DNA of 64,000 nt, from positions 6,564,886-6,628,885 of the forward strand of contig NC_088789.1 of assembly GCF_949628265.1 (NCBI RefSeq). Reading direction: 5' to 3'. Shown here in pieces: positions 11,404 to 23,519 of this stretch. The DNA is from Cloeon dipterum (lineage: Eukaryota; Arthropoda; Insecta; Ephemeroptera; Baetidae). The notes beneath the pieces are model-generated. The model searched no databases and had not been told where the DNA came from. It saw nothing but the letters and a program-made list of their open reading frames with translations. The position numbers and the translations under genes are program-made. Position 1 is the first letter of the stretch; every line of letters begins with the position of its first letter.

Positions 11404-14400
11404 ATGGGCGTGCGGTTGCATCAACAATGTTTTCTGGTCGTCGTTTTTGCTGCTCTTTGTGAGTATATATTGTGTGACAAATCATTTAGCTACCTCACTC
11501 TTCCAGCACAAATCTGTGCCAACACGAAAAAAATCGGGTATTTAGCTCAACATCAAAGGCCCGCAACCAGCTGCGCAAATTTAATCACCCGTTTTCAATG
11601 TCACCTTGACCAAAATGCATGACTTTTTATTTTTCATCCAGGTTTGGTGAATTTAACTAAATTATTTCTATTGATATTAAGTTGATTTCTGATACAGTGG
11701 ATATTTGGAAAAAATAACCAAGATAATTACCGCTTTTATTCCTGCTTATTTTAGGCTTCGCCAACAAAAATGAGACGGAGGTGGGCTTCATAAAATCCAA
11801 GGAAGTCGAAAATCTGACCATTTTTGACGTTTACATAATTCGGGTGAGCGCTCTGTGGCCTTAAGATTTTCCAAAACCCAACTATATTTTTTCAACAGCC
11901 AAAAAAGTTGTCGAATTTATGCGGATCTCAACTAGCGAATTTGGCGCTGGTCAATTCGGGGAAAAACGCAGCCCTTTTTGAGAAGACGATTTTAGCTTGC
12001 ACCAAAAAGCGCCAGCAAAATGAATTCCTAAAATCGGTAATCTATTAAAAAAAAATCTGAACAAGTTCGTCTTACTATATGAAAAAAAACAGTTGCAGGG
12101 AAACAGGGACCTGCCAGAGATGGTACAGGACGTTTTGGCACATGCATTGTCGGTTTGGTACCCTGACCATGAAAATCAATGGAAGTATGAGATGTTCCGC
12201 AAAGTGCTCGACATCGGCAGTCCCGTACTGGCATATTTGCCGCGATCCTTCCTGTTTTCCATGGAAATGAAACAAAAGCAAAAGTTGTAAGCGTTTTCAA
12301 GATATTTATTAATGAAAATTAATACACTATAGCGGCCTCTCCTCTAATTTAAAGTGTTTTCTTTCCGCAGTTTATTTCACCTAGAGGGTTGGACTTGGCC
12401 AACCTCCAGGTCTGAAGAGTGGGCAAGGAAACGCGCTTCTGTTAAAAGATTATGGGTTGCTATGCTGCATTCTGCTGATCCGACTCCTCTGAACCAGTTT
12501 GACGCTCATAGATTGCAATTGTAATTTTATTTCCTTTTTCAAAATATATCTATGAAATACCAATATGTTTTGCTCCAGCATCGAATTCATCTTGACAGGG
12601 AGCACGCCGAACGAGATGGAAAAAATCAAACTGAAGACAGCCTATTTGCAAAGTAGTATTTTAAATTTACCACTGGATCCTCTGCAGGTGAACCTGTTTA
12701 TTTTTCTAAATGTTACTCTTCTAAAAATATAAATTTATAGGCAAGAGCAGTATTTTCTTCGTCTTTCCGCAACGAATTTTCTGCAATGCCATCAGTACAG
12801 TTTACGCAAAAAATTTTGCCAAAATTGACACCTACACAAATCGTTTCTCTTGAGAAAAATTCTAACAGTGAAATTGTGACAAACAATTTAACAATAGGAA
12901 AAGATGTCTCGTGGGCCTCAGCTGCACAGGTACGGGGGCAAATTACATAAGATGTTTTTATTCACAAAATTTGTATTCAGCTGGCCTATCTGCTGGTGGA
13001 GAAGGCCAACAGAGATTTTGGCCACTTGAGTGTGCACACTGTGAGCACTCTTGGAAAATGGATTTACGCTGTGCCCAGCTCCAATTTGCGTGGACTCGCT
13101 CGAGAAATCGAAAGCTTACCACGGGATGAAGAAAATTCAGTACACAAGCTTTATCTTTATATTGCAATTGTAAAAGTTATCAAAACAAGGCTTTTTAAGT
13201 GAATATTAAACTAATGTTGATTTAAAATCGCATTAAAAGATGGTAAAAATAATTTACTCTTCAGCTGTTGACTTCAATAGATTCGTGCGAATTGGACGGC
13301 CGCCAAGCTAGAATATTGGCATCGTCGCTAACTTTGGAAAACGCTCTTGATCTACACGACAACTTGTTGCTAGCTCTTTCAACTGCGAGAATCACGGAGG
13401 CAGGTGTTTTGCCGCAAAACACTTGCGCCCACTTGTTGTCCAATCTTCCTGCAGACAGCGCACTGCTCTACACAATTTACAATCGAGTTCATCATCAAAT
13501 TGGTGCGTACAGTTACATGATTTTTGGAAAACATTGAAAATATTTAAATTAAAACGCATGCTGAAGGTATAATACGCGTGAGCCCTTGAAGAATATATTT
13601 TTAGCACAAAAATTTAGCCAGTCCTTGGATAAAAGCGACTACATTTAAAATATTAAAATTGTCATTAATTGTAAATCATTAATTATAAAGACTAATTTGT
13701 TCTTATCTCTATAATAAAACAAAAATATTGATTAAAACGTGAAGTCCTGATATTCCTTTAACGCGAAGTTAAAAATCATTTCAGGTCAGAAGTGGGTAAT
13801 GGAATCGATGCTGGATGGAGAGCAGGGACCGGAGAGATTTGCTTTATTTATCTCGTTTGCTGACGTGCGACCCATCGCCTGGCAGTTGGCCGAGTTGATC
13901 AAGGCGAGCAAGCACGACAGTGGCTGGCCTGCAAATTTTGTGAGTATGCCCACATCACTCAGAGGGCAGTTTGTGAGGCTGCAACCAGCGCGCGCTGAGT
14001 GAATATTGACTCTGCACCACACACAGGAAACCAGCGGAGAAAATGAAATCTCGCTGCCGGGGTTTCGGTGAAGCCAAATTGGTTGAATAAAACACACTGG
14101 CAGTCTCAATGCCGTGCCAAGTCTGATTCATTCATTCGTCCTGCAAAGCCCTGAAAGTTGAGAGGTTCAGCCACAAAAGCAATTATTGCGTGTGTGTTTT
14201 GCAGCTTCAAATGGTGGCGCATCGCATTCGTGCCAATTCCACGCTGGCCGATTGGACGACTTACTTGATGTCCAACCCCAAATTGATGATGGGGCTGACG
14301 TGCGATGATTTGGCAGATCTGGGACCAAACTATGGCGTTCCCATTATGACGGTCCTCGGCCAGCATGTGCAGAGCACCGTTAGTTGAATTTTGGTCATTA

Positions 14401-17400
14401 GCTATTTCAAATCTAATATAACTCCCGAGTTTCTTTAGTTTAGAAATCTAAAATAAATGGATGATGCAATTAATGTGTGGATATTTCAAATATTGAGCTG
14501 CTTTTTCTTCTGTTCAAAATTCTTCCAGAAGCAAAAATATCCTGAAAATCTGAAAAATTGCGCTCTTCTGCCAATGTTGTCTTATCTCAAATATCGAACG
14601 GAAATTCTGAATGGGAAAAATGAAAATTTATTGGATACTCTGTACAAGGCTGAAATCATGTCCGTAGGAGGTAAATTCGCTGTTTTATTTTTTTAACTCA
14701 TGTATGATGCTCTTTCATAAAGGTATCCCATTTGCTCAACTACACCCTCTGGCGATACAGAAGACAAAAAATTGGGCTCCAATAGTTGAGGCCATTGGTA
14801 GCTTATCTGTGATCGAGCTGCTAGAAGTCTTTATTGCACCTGGCTCTATTTCCAGGCTACTGCTCTCGCAAATTGCTCTTCTGCTGGAGGGCGATCAAGT
14901 AAGATTACTCGGGCTATTTTCACTTCGAATGCTATTTGAATAATTATTATAGAAGCTGGCCCTTTCGACGCTTGATTGCGTCGGAAACCTTTTCCAGTTC
15001 CTCCCTTTCACTGATGCCAAACAAAGAAATTTTGCTCCTCGGGCCTTCGAATTGTGGCTCGAGGCAAGAGACAGGAGAACAGACACTGCGCTTTGCGTGA
15101 GCTCCACTTTAAGATCTTCTTTTTGGTACAGGATAATAGTTTCTACATATGGGTGAGTAAATATCGTGTGAAAATTTATTTATTTAATCTGACCATGAAT
15201 AATTGAAGAATTTAATCGGCTCTATCATTTTTTTCTTAAATATTAAAACCATTAATTTGAATTTGCGAATGAAATGTTGCTAGATCAAGTTGGATGAGCC
15301 AAATTAATCCCCTTCATCGTCCCCAGTGTCTTCTTCATTGCCCCCAGTGTCTTCTTCACCGTCTTCCTCATCATCTGCTGTGTTTGATTCTTCATCTTGG
15401 GAAGCAGATGTACCACCTGACGCCAAATCGGTTGTGACCTCCCTTCCATTATTTTCCTCTGAGCCCGACGACTTTTCAGCTGAGGTTGTACTTCCTTCAA
15501 GCGAGCTTGATACATTTTCAGGGGTGGTCTTCACCTGCTTTTCATTTTCTTCTTCTGCCTGTGCTGCATTGGATGGACTTCTAGTAGTTTCATCGTCTTT
15601 TGCAACAGCACTTGTCGCTTGCTTCTGATTAGTACTTTCAATTTGTGCCTCACTTCCTGCGTCAGGCATTCGATTCGTTGTTGGGAGGGTTTCTGTCGTC
15701 TTGGGAATTTCACTAGGCTCATCTTGTGGGTCTGTAACTCTAATGGTAGTAGTTTTTGGTGCTGTTTCCATTTCCGCATCGCTGCGTTTGCTCGATGGCA
15801 ACATTGTAGTTTTTAGTGTGGTTAATGCGACGCCATCGTCATTATTTTGTCGTTCAGTTGTTACTGCAAAATAATTACAGTTTATACCACAAGCCACAAG
15901 TGCTCACGTTAAATTACTCGATATTTAATTGTGAATATTTTATATTATTTTAACGATTCTGAATAAAGGTCTCAGCCAGCCGCGCTCTGCTGCGCCAGCC
16001 GGCAAATTTTGGATCACGAGTGCAGCCACGAGCCATCGTGAATCTGGCTAAGCTGCGCCAGCCGCCGGGTAAAAAGGGTCAAATATTAAAAAGTGCAGGA
16101 GAAACAAATATCTTCCGGCCCTTCGGGTCGTTAAGCAATATCAAACTTAACGTTTAAAATATTTTCAGCTGTGCCAGCCGCCAGCCACCGGTGAAAATGG
16201 CCAGCCGCCACTGCCAGGCAAAAAATTTGGCTAAGCCGGTCCCGCCAGCCGCCACCTTAAATCTCGCGGCTGAGACCTCTAATTATGAAGTATGCAACCT
16301 GATTGACTTTTGTGTTGCACAGATTGCCTAGATCTTAAATCATTCTTTATTAAAGAGTGTGGCAAGATTTCTGATGTAATCAATTTAATGCCAAGATAGA
16401 AATTTTTTTAAGTCTTACCATCTACCTTTTCTCTCTGTTCACCATCTGCATTGGAAGAGCCTTTGTTACTTGATGGTGGCGGTCCTTCTCCTTTCCCTCC
16501 TTTGTAATCACCTTCTCCGTCTTCACTGTACTCTTCATCATCTCCTCCATCTTCACTGTACTCTTCATCATCGTCGGATTGCTCTTCAGCTGCCGGATTA
16601 CCCCCCGAACTCTTTCTGCTGTTGGTGCTTTCTTCGCCGTCGTTGGACGACTTTGTCGTATCTTCTTGCTGCCTCATTTTGGCGTCCTCGCTCATGGTCG
16701 CTTCGGCCGCGGTACTCGCCCCAGCAGAATTAGCTACCATTGTAATGTTGACCAGCGCTTCCACCCCGTAAAACTCCAAAATGTTGCTCACCCCAGATAG
16801 TGCATCCTCGTCCGAGAAGTTGATGCCCGACGATCCCCCTTTATCCGGCTCAGTGGAGCTGCTCGTGACATCGACTTCAACGTCTTCGCGGTTTGAAGGT
16901 GTTGATTCAGTATCCCTTCCGTCGTTAGTAGTTTCATCCTGATTGTCGCTGCCACCGCCATGCTTGTCGGCAACATTGTTAATGATTTTGTTCCATTGCG
17001 TCCGTTTCATCTTTGGCGTTCTCAGCGGTTTTTTGAAGATCAAATTAAAGGTGGTTTTAGCTGCGAAGGTCACTTGCTGCGTTTTTGGTGGTGTTGGTGT
17101 CGTCTATTATGGTTTGCATGCAAAAAAATTATTGCAATTTGATCTAAATTTGAAGTCAAAATTTTTGATTTACCTGATAATAGGACGACGTGCTTGAAAT
17201 CATGTTCCATACTGCACTCGTGCGTCGTCGCCGCATCCCACCTCCTATGGGAACATTCGCTGTCGTTGGTCCCCGCAAGCGTCCTCCGCCGTTGCCGAAC
17301 TGGTTCTGGCTCATGGTGGTGCGGCGCCTCCTTTGCTGCTGGCGCACCTTTTTTGATACTACCGTCCTTTTTCTCAAACTGGTAGTCGTCATTTTTGCGA

Positions 17401-20400
17401 CACCGCTTTTTTGCCTTTTATTATTCCTCTGGTTGAAAGCCACGACATTATTTTTGCCCACTTTGGCAAGAGATTTTGGTTTTATTTGTGAGCAGTTATT
17501 CCAGATTGGACGTTTGCCGCTGCAGTATTGTTTGTAAAGATTTTCGACTGAAATAGGCGTTCTTATTTGTTGCGTGTCTCGTTTTAAGTCAAGATCAAAC
17601 CTGTTGTATCAGTTAAAGTGGCATCTTTATCTGCAGCCTCGATTGCCATCTGTAAATTCCAGTTACTAGAATATTGAAATTATAATCTTATATTTTACTG
17701 CTCACATTTTGTAGAATTAATATTAAGATTAATCCGTACAGAATTGCCTGCGTCTCACATTTTTGCATTTTCTCTTTCACATTTTGTGGCGTTTGCTGAT
17801 ATCGACACTCCACAAACTGACGATCCTGTGGCATCATTCCGAGCGGATGCGTGCGCGTGCAAGGTCGTTTTTAACTGTGTCAAAAACGTCCACAGCCATG
17901 ATCGCCATTGGTCATAAGTTGTCAATTTGATTTTGTAAAATCATAGCAGATTTTCAATAAAAATTCCGCACAAGGCTTTTAATTTCCCCCAAATTACGCA
18001 ATTATTAGCGCAGATATTTGTAAATAATCATGTTTGGATATGTTATAATTATTTATGATAATTTCAACCAAAGTTTTCTCGCAAAGTCCTCAGGATTAAA
18101 GTTAATTTGTGTTGGTTTTAACAAGCTTTTAATCGTATTCACCACTGTTGACGTCTTTTTTTATCGGATTGCTGGTGTCTCCTTGGTGTGCTTGCGTTCG
18201 CCCTCACCGCAATCGATGAAATATATGGGGCAGTTACTTTTGTCACTTAAAAATATACTGTGATGAATTGTTGGGTGTAGCCCAAATGTACTTCAAATCA
18301 TTTATTTTACCAACTCAATTTCCAGATTCTCTTTAATTGCTTTATACTTGTAACATCAGATAAATAATTAATAATTCAATTGAGTTTGAAGAATATTCAA
18401 CATTATTTCTTGTTTTCAATTTCTATATTTTAAATTTAAGGGAAAATTGAAATTAATTTTTCATGAAATGATTTGAAATAATGACATATTTAAACCTATA
18501 TTGTTTTTGATGAAAAATTTCAGCTCTCTATCTGAATGGTCAGCCGGAACCGTTGCCATGCTAGGTGGTCTCCTTATTGCGGTTCCAGCGTCAAAGCTAA
18601 CGCACATCAACCCAGTAGCGATTGAGACTGTTGCGGACCAACTTGATGCCAATTTAGGATACACTCCTGACTTTATCAAGGTAGGGATAGTCGCATTATT
18701 TTTAAAGTTAAATGCGATAGCGCAATCTTGCTAGCTGTGCGAAAGATACCTCGGCACGGAGGAAGCGGCAAGCTTCAAAATTGCCGTAAATTCTCTATTG
18801 GAATTTACTCTCAAGGCATCCAATGAACTAGCGGCCAAGGTGTTGACCAACGTGGGAAAGAAGAAATTGAGAGATGAATCTCACGAAAGGGCTCATTCAA
18901 ATGTTGCATCAACTAAAAAATCGGTGAAATGCAAATTAGCGCAATTTGCTAAACATTAAACGAATATGTGTTCACAGATCTCATTTCATCCAAAAGAAAA
19001 AAGAGAGCTAAACATTTCTGCAATTAGTCAGGCATCTAGAATTTTCAACCATCCAATGTTCAAATTTGCACGAGCAAAATACGGCCCAAATAGTTCTATT
19101 CAAAGAGAGGTATTGCAAGATAAAATTAAAAACAAAGTATTTAAGGAAGAAAAGGTGACTAAATGGTTTAATTATCTCAACAACAGGCATTCAGAACTGT
19201 ACATTTTATCATTTCAAGCTATACTGTGGTGCTTTAAAAATGGCAAAGTATGCGGCAACCTCCATAATTAGCAAAGCGCATTTAGAAGCGCTAGACACCA
19301 GCGGAGAGTTTCACGATTGCCTTCCTTACCTGGGCACTTTTGATGTATCAGCTTTGATCGTTAGACAAGTTTGGGATGTAATCGTAAACGTAAGAAAATA
19401 TGTTACAGTTGGAAATAAATGCAATATGTTTAAAATTTCCAGAATAACATCTCAGTAGATGTGAGGGATATTGGCAACTTGGCCTCACAAGTTAGTATTG
19501 AAACTATCAGAGCGTCAAACCTGTCCGATTTGGATGTTGTTAACAGCATTGGAAAACACTTGCAGCTTTGGGAATTAGTAACTTCTACTTATCAATTATT
19601 TTTTTAATATTATCTCTCCTCATTTAGCTTGATGAGACTGCTCAGCTTGTTCTCGAGGCAAACGATCATGATTTGACCCCACTACTCGCAGGTAACATGG
19701 GTCGATTATTGTGCGGAAGAGTGGTTTGGGACTTGATGACCTCAAGCACTTTCCTGCAGGTGAATTTCATTAACTGAATTTTTAAATGAGAAAATTTTTA
19801 TAACTAGAGTACAAATATTTTCACTCGAGGTTTGCTGAATTTTTTAATGGTAAATGAATAATTGGATTTCATCCTCGTTCATTTCAGAGTTATTATTTAA
19901 TGCAATAACTCATTCAGTTTCAGCGAATCCAGTTCGCCCTATTTTAGATCCTCATTGTTGTATTTATAGTTATTGATTTGTCCACCGACACTTATCGAGT
20001 TTAATTAAATAACTCTAAAATTAACTTGTTATTCATTTACCATCATATATAAAATAATTTAAGTTTTGAATGTGTGTTTAGGTCTACCCCGCGTTTTCAA
20101 GTGTCATCACCAGAAGCTCTCGCTGCCCACCCTTGCAGTGCCTAAGGCAGGCAATCGCATTTGGTGCGAGGAATGATGTTTTTGGGGCTCTTGCAGACTG
20201 GGACGCGGATCTTGTGTACCTCATGGGAGGCGTCATGGCAGGTGAAAATTTCACGCATTTCAGAAAGGAAACATATATAGTCAAGTTAAAACATTTTGCT
20301 GTCTTTTCAGGCTTGAATCCACAGCAAATGGAAGAGATGACTGCTGGCAGCTTAAAAGGATTACATCAAAAGGCAGTGATGTGCTTGTGTATAGACTCTT

Positions 20401-20757
20401 TGAGGGTAAAAGTTGCTGGCAATGTTCTATATAAAAAATTAAATCTCACACTTTCTATTTTTGCAGAGCTTAAAGGAAAAACATTTGAGTCAACTCTCAC
20501 TGGTAACCCTTGAAGCCATCTTTTCAAACAGATTTATGGAAATATCCGAAAAACAGAGGGCAATCGTTAAAAAATTACTTGTTAGCTCCACAGCCCGTGC
20601 GTTGCTGTCATCTGCTAATAAAATATCAGTGGAACTGCACGGCGATGAAATGCGGCAATCGGCGGGTGCTCTTAAAATTCTAAATATTAAACTACTGCCG
20701 TTTCAATTTGCTGCTCTTTTTGTTAAATCAATTTTCTTCAAGAGTAGTTTCTTCTGA
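11404..20757 (+). CDS. secreted mesothelin/stereocilin-like helical-repeat protein, 23 exons
   Basis: Exons that keep phase throughout: 11404-11458, 11755-11843, 11899-12036, 12093-12286, 12371-12520, 12579-12687, 12741-12929, 12981-13139, 13265-13502, 13785-13939, 14205-14378, 14529-14670, 14723-14898, 14953-15152, 18524-18680, 18735-18923, 18978-19154, 19219-19389, 19443-19577, 19628-19759, 20082-20241, 20311-20405, 20467-20757. The product is about 1,240 residues. It starts with a signal peptide (MGVRLHQQCFLVVVFAALC) and is then almost entirely helical repeats of the form L-G-x-L-x-x-x-(L/V)-x-P-x-x-L-x-x-(I/L)-x-P, for instance LGGLLIAVPASKLTHINPVA and MGGVMAGLNPQQMEEMTAGS. This is the pattern of the mesothelin, stereocilin and otoancorin superhelical family, whose members sit outside the cell, often GPI-anchored. 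The C-terminus is hydrophobic, so a GPI signal is possible. The donor of exon 8 could also be 30 bases further on. Intron 14 contains another gene on the opposite strand. The family call is moderate; the exon model is strong. Confidence 0.65.
15304..17768 (-). CDS. secreted basic/acidic Thr-Ser-rich protein, nested gene
   Basis: Five exons on the minus strand keep phase: 17768-17706, 17649-17601, 17547-17174, 17103-16419, 15863-15304; the product is about 575 residues. It begins with a signal peptide (MQKCETQAILYGLILILILQ). A short segment with two cysteines (QYCSGKRPIWNNC) follows, then a strongly basic Arg/Lys/Gln/Gly region. The rest is a long Thr/Ser/Glu/Asp-rich low-complexity region ending in runs of Asp and Glu. 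No catalytic domain is visible. The whole gene lies inside intron 14 of the plus-strand mesothelin-like gene. Its last intron carries a small inverted-repeat element (15,967-16,278). I do not recognise the protein; a secreted matrix, cuticle or eggshell component is possible but unproven. Confidence 0.7.
15967..16278. mobile_element. MITE-like element with AGGTCTCAGCC termini
   Basis: The left end reads AGGTCTCAGCCAGCCGCG and the right end is its inverted counterpart (CGCGGCTGAGACCT). Inside, the word GCCAGCCGCC recurs in several places. The element is 312 bases long with no coding capacity. The 8-base flanks (ctgaataa and ctaattat) agree at five positions, so a target duplication, if any, has decayed. 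It sits in the last intron of the nested minus-strand gene. Confidence 0.7.
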
Positions 20758-21034
20758 GTTTTTATCAAATGTAGCATTTATATGTAGGTATTGTATAACA
20801 TTGGTTTCATAGTTGGTATATAATTTATAAAATTTTTATTGCTTATTTGGTGTAACGTACAGGACATGAAGATAGTCTAACAAAAATAACACGTGCAAGA
20901 AATTTCCCAGTCCATGCTCTTATATAAACTATACTTTTATATTCGCTATAGATCTTCAATCCAAAAATTTTAAGGATTTGTGCCCATAATTTTATGTTAA
21001 GAAAGAATGCTGTAGAAGTCTACACATTAGAATG

Positions 21035-21040
21035 AATAAA
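21035..21040 (+). terminator. polyadenylation signal of the mesothelin-like gene
   Basis: AATAAA about 280 bases after the stop at 20,757, followed by another AATAAA-like word. It ends about 80 bases before the stop codon of the convergent minus-strand gene. Confidence 0.4.
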
Positions 21041-21120
21041 ATAAAAATTTTAAATTATAATGTAAGTGAAAAAATAAAATTATTTTCCTTGATTATCCCA
21101 ATTTTATGGTGCTAGCCACA

Positions 21121-23051
21121 TCAAAAAATTCCGGCTTCCGTCGTGCTCGTAACCTCCATCATGGGCCTCGTGCCTCCGGGAGTGGTCGACTGAACTGTGG
21201 TGCTGGCAGGGAGTGTACTCTCCATCGCCCCAGTAACGTTGCCAGGTACAGCAGCCGAATTAAACAAGCCAGTGGCATTGGCAGCAGCGAGTGTTGGTGG
21301 GATGGTGGTGGTCGGCATGGTCGTGGTTGTCGGCCTGGTTGTTTCCTTGGCCAACACGTCCTTGTTGGCGCTCATGATGTCTTTGAGGGTGTCTTCCAGA
21401 TCCGAAATGGCGGGTGGCGGCGACGTGATTATCAAGCCCTGCAGCACGCCCTGCATCAGCTCGAACTTGCTGGCGTCGTCGGCCGTCTTGCCCCTCCTGG
21501 AACCAGTGTTCCCTTCCGTCAAGATCACACCAGTGAACTCCTCATCAATGTTGAAGCCCATGGTCATCGGCTGGTCAGACGGAGCCTCAAACTTGTTTAT
21601 GTCAATGGCCATCCCCGCCGTGCTGCCGTTGATTGTCTCCTCAGTGAAAACCATCTCGGTTGTCGTCGTGGTTGTGGTCGGCGTCGTCGGCGATGTTGGT
21701 GCCGGTCGAGTTGTCGTGGCTTTAGTCGCTTTGGTCGCGGGCGGCTTCTTGGTGCTCGGCTTTTTCACCTTGCCGTTGACTTTCGGCGCGGTGTTTGTGT
21801 TGCGCGGCATGGCTGAGGTCATCGCCGTCATCAGCACTGTTACGACGTTGTTTGGTCTGGAGAAGGGCCAGGCAACCAGAATTTCGTCTGGGCTGTTGAG
21901 TTGCACGTACTGGAATCGCTTTCGGAAACGGTTGACCTTGGTACCGTTGTTGCGCCTCGGCCCGTTAGTGTATCGCCTGCGGGGAGGTCTAGCACCGCCA
22001 TCTCCGTTCATGCCACCCGGATCTAATGAGCCAGGGTAAAAAGGCGGCGGTGTCATCGTTTGCACACCGTAAGCGGGTGGCTGCCACGAGGGCGTTGATT
22101 GGGGTCTCCTGCCATTATTGAAAGTGAACAGCATCGTCGTCAGGTCGTTTCTCGGCACGGTGGGGTAATTTAAGTTGGGGTTTCCGCCCACGCTCGGATT
22201 GCCATACTGAGGAACGGCGGGGTAGTCCTGGCCTTGGGGTGGTCGGTTGCCGTAGACGGGGTAGTCGGGGTATGCGGCCTGCCCGCCGTTCTGGTTATTC
22301 CTCCTTTTTGGAACCGTCTTCGCCGCTTGGAGTCTGTTCCAATAATTATTTTTGCCCGATTTCTGCTGCAAGCTCATGCCGACCCTCTTACCCTTGTTGT
22401 TGCCCTTCTTTTGCACGTTCACCGCTCGCATTCGAATGTTCTGCTTTGCCGTCCTAATCAGTTTCCCGTTTGTCTGAGTTCCTTTTGTGACGGCGCGCTT
22501 GCTTCGTTTCCTCCATCTCGGCCGCTCGATTCTTTCATCGCCATCATCTTCAGCAAAATTGTTCGCCGATCCGCGGAATTCATTAGGGCCGCCACTTTTT
22601 CTCTTTCTTCCGCGCGCCCTCCTTTCGTCTTTGTCGTTGTCAGCGAGCAAAAACTTTGCGCTGGATTCACCACTTGATCCCAAGTTAAAGCTTAATGACT
22701 CGTGCTCTGCCCTTTTGGGTTTCTCGCGGCGGCCTACCCCCGCTCTCACATATTCCCTTTGATCTGCCAAACTTAAAATTCCTCCCACGCCCCTCTCATT
22801 TTTAATAAAGCCGCGCTCTATCTGATCCTCGGAGGCACAATCCGTGCATCGTGATTCTGCGGAAAGGGAAAAATTAAATTTTGCTTTAATGTGAAAGTTA
22901 ATTCTTCACCGGCAGGCGCGGCCACGTCTGTCGCGAAGGCAATCAGGCACACCTGCGGCTTGCGAAAATTAACTCGAGACGGACGCAAAAATCGATCGTT
23001 CTCAGCACTTACGAGAATCCATTTCGAGATGGAACAGAATTGCAATTTCAT
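21121..23051 (-). CDS. secreted basic Pro/Thr-rich protein of unknown function
   Basis: Three exons on the minus strand: 23051-23013, 22952-22910 and 22856-21121; the splice phases join (13 codons; 14 codons plus one base; then the long exon). The product is about 605 residues. The first two short exons encode a signal peptide beginning MKLQFCSISKWIL and continuing VCLIAFATDVAAPA, cut just before a short C-x-x-C segment. Next comes a Lys/Arg-rich region with furin-like KRS/KRA sites, then a Pro/Tyr/Gly/Asn segment, a compact region with several hydrophobic residues (QLNSPDEILVAWPFS), a long Thr/Pro mucin-like run, and a Thr/Ser-rich tail. No known domain is recognised. Architecture (signal peptide, basic part, Thr-rich part) recalls the nested gene at 15.3-17.8 kb, but I could not align the two. 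Convergent with the mesothelin-like gene, stop codons 363 bases apart. Confidence 0.7.
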
Positions 23052-23095
23052 GTTTCGCTCTCGTTGGCGTCCATTGTAGCTCGCACGACGTGTGG

Positions 23096-23101
23096 GTTAT
23101 A
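23096..23101 (-). promoter_or_regulatory. possible TATA box of the secreted Pro/Thr-rich gene
   Basis: On the minus strand GTATAACC lies about 45 bases upstream of the ATG at 23,051, which would leave a very short 5' UTR. Motif and distance only. Confidence 0.25.
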
Positions 23102-23519
23102 CTGCGCTCGGGACAGGCCCAAAGGGAGCGCGCTGCCTGCTGCAAACTCTGCCAAGGACGCACACAGCTTCCGTCGCGAACAATCGTGCTCATTTGACGG
23201 CAGCGCAGTTTAAACTGCGCTTGTTGTGATCGGCACTTAAACTTTCAACATGAAAGTGGCTCCAGATATAGGCGACTCACTTCTTGCTGACGATCACCAC
23301 ACAAAGAAAGGAGTGAGATAAGAGAAATGTAGCCTCCAGGAAGAAACAAGTGTGTGAATTTCTTGAGGTTGCGAAATTACTTTTAAAAGTTGTGGACTTG
23401 CGGATAAAAATGTTTTAATCATCTATCAATTAATACAGTTTTTCTGCAATTATACCTGCTACATTAGCATAGGGATATTAAAACCTGTCAATTAGAACAA
23501 TACACAATTTTCTAGCTGA
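23102..23519. other. short intergenic gap between two minus-strand genes
   Basis: Lies between the stop of the ppk channel (23,520) and the promoter of the downstream secreted-protein gene. It should contain the 3' UTR of the channel and upstream sequence of the next gene. No further feature was seen. Confidence 0.5.

Noticed and set aside
21106-22039. Two long plus-strand frames (236 and 280 codons)
   Set aside because: Antisense to the Thr/Pro-rich exon of the secreted minus-strand protein, which has matching splice sites and a signal peptide.
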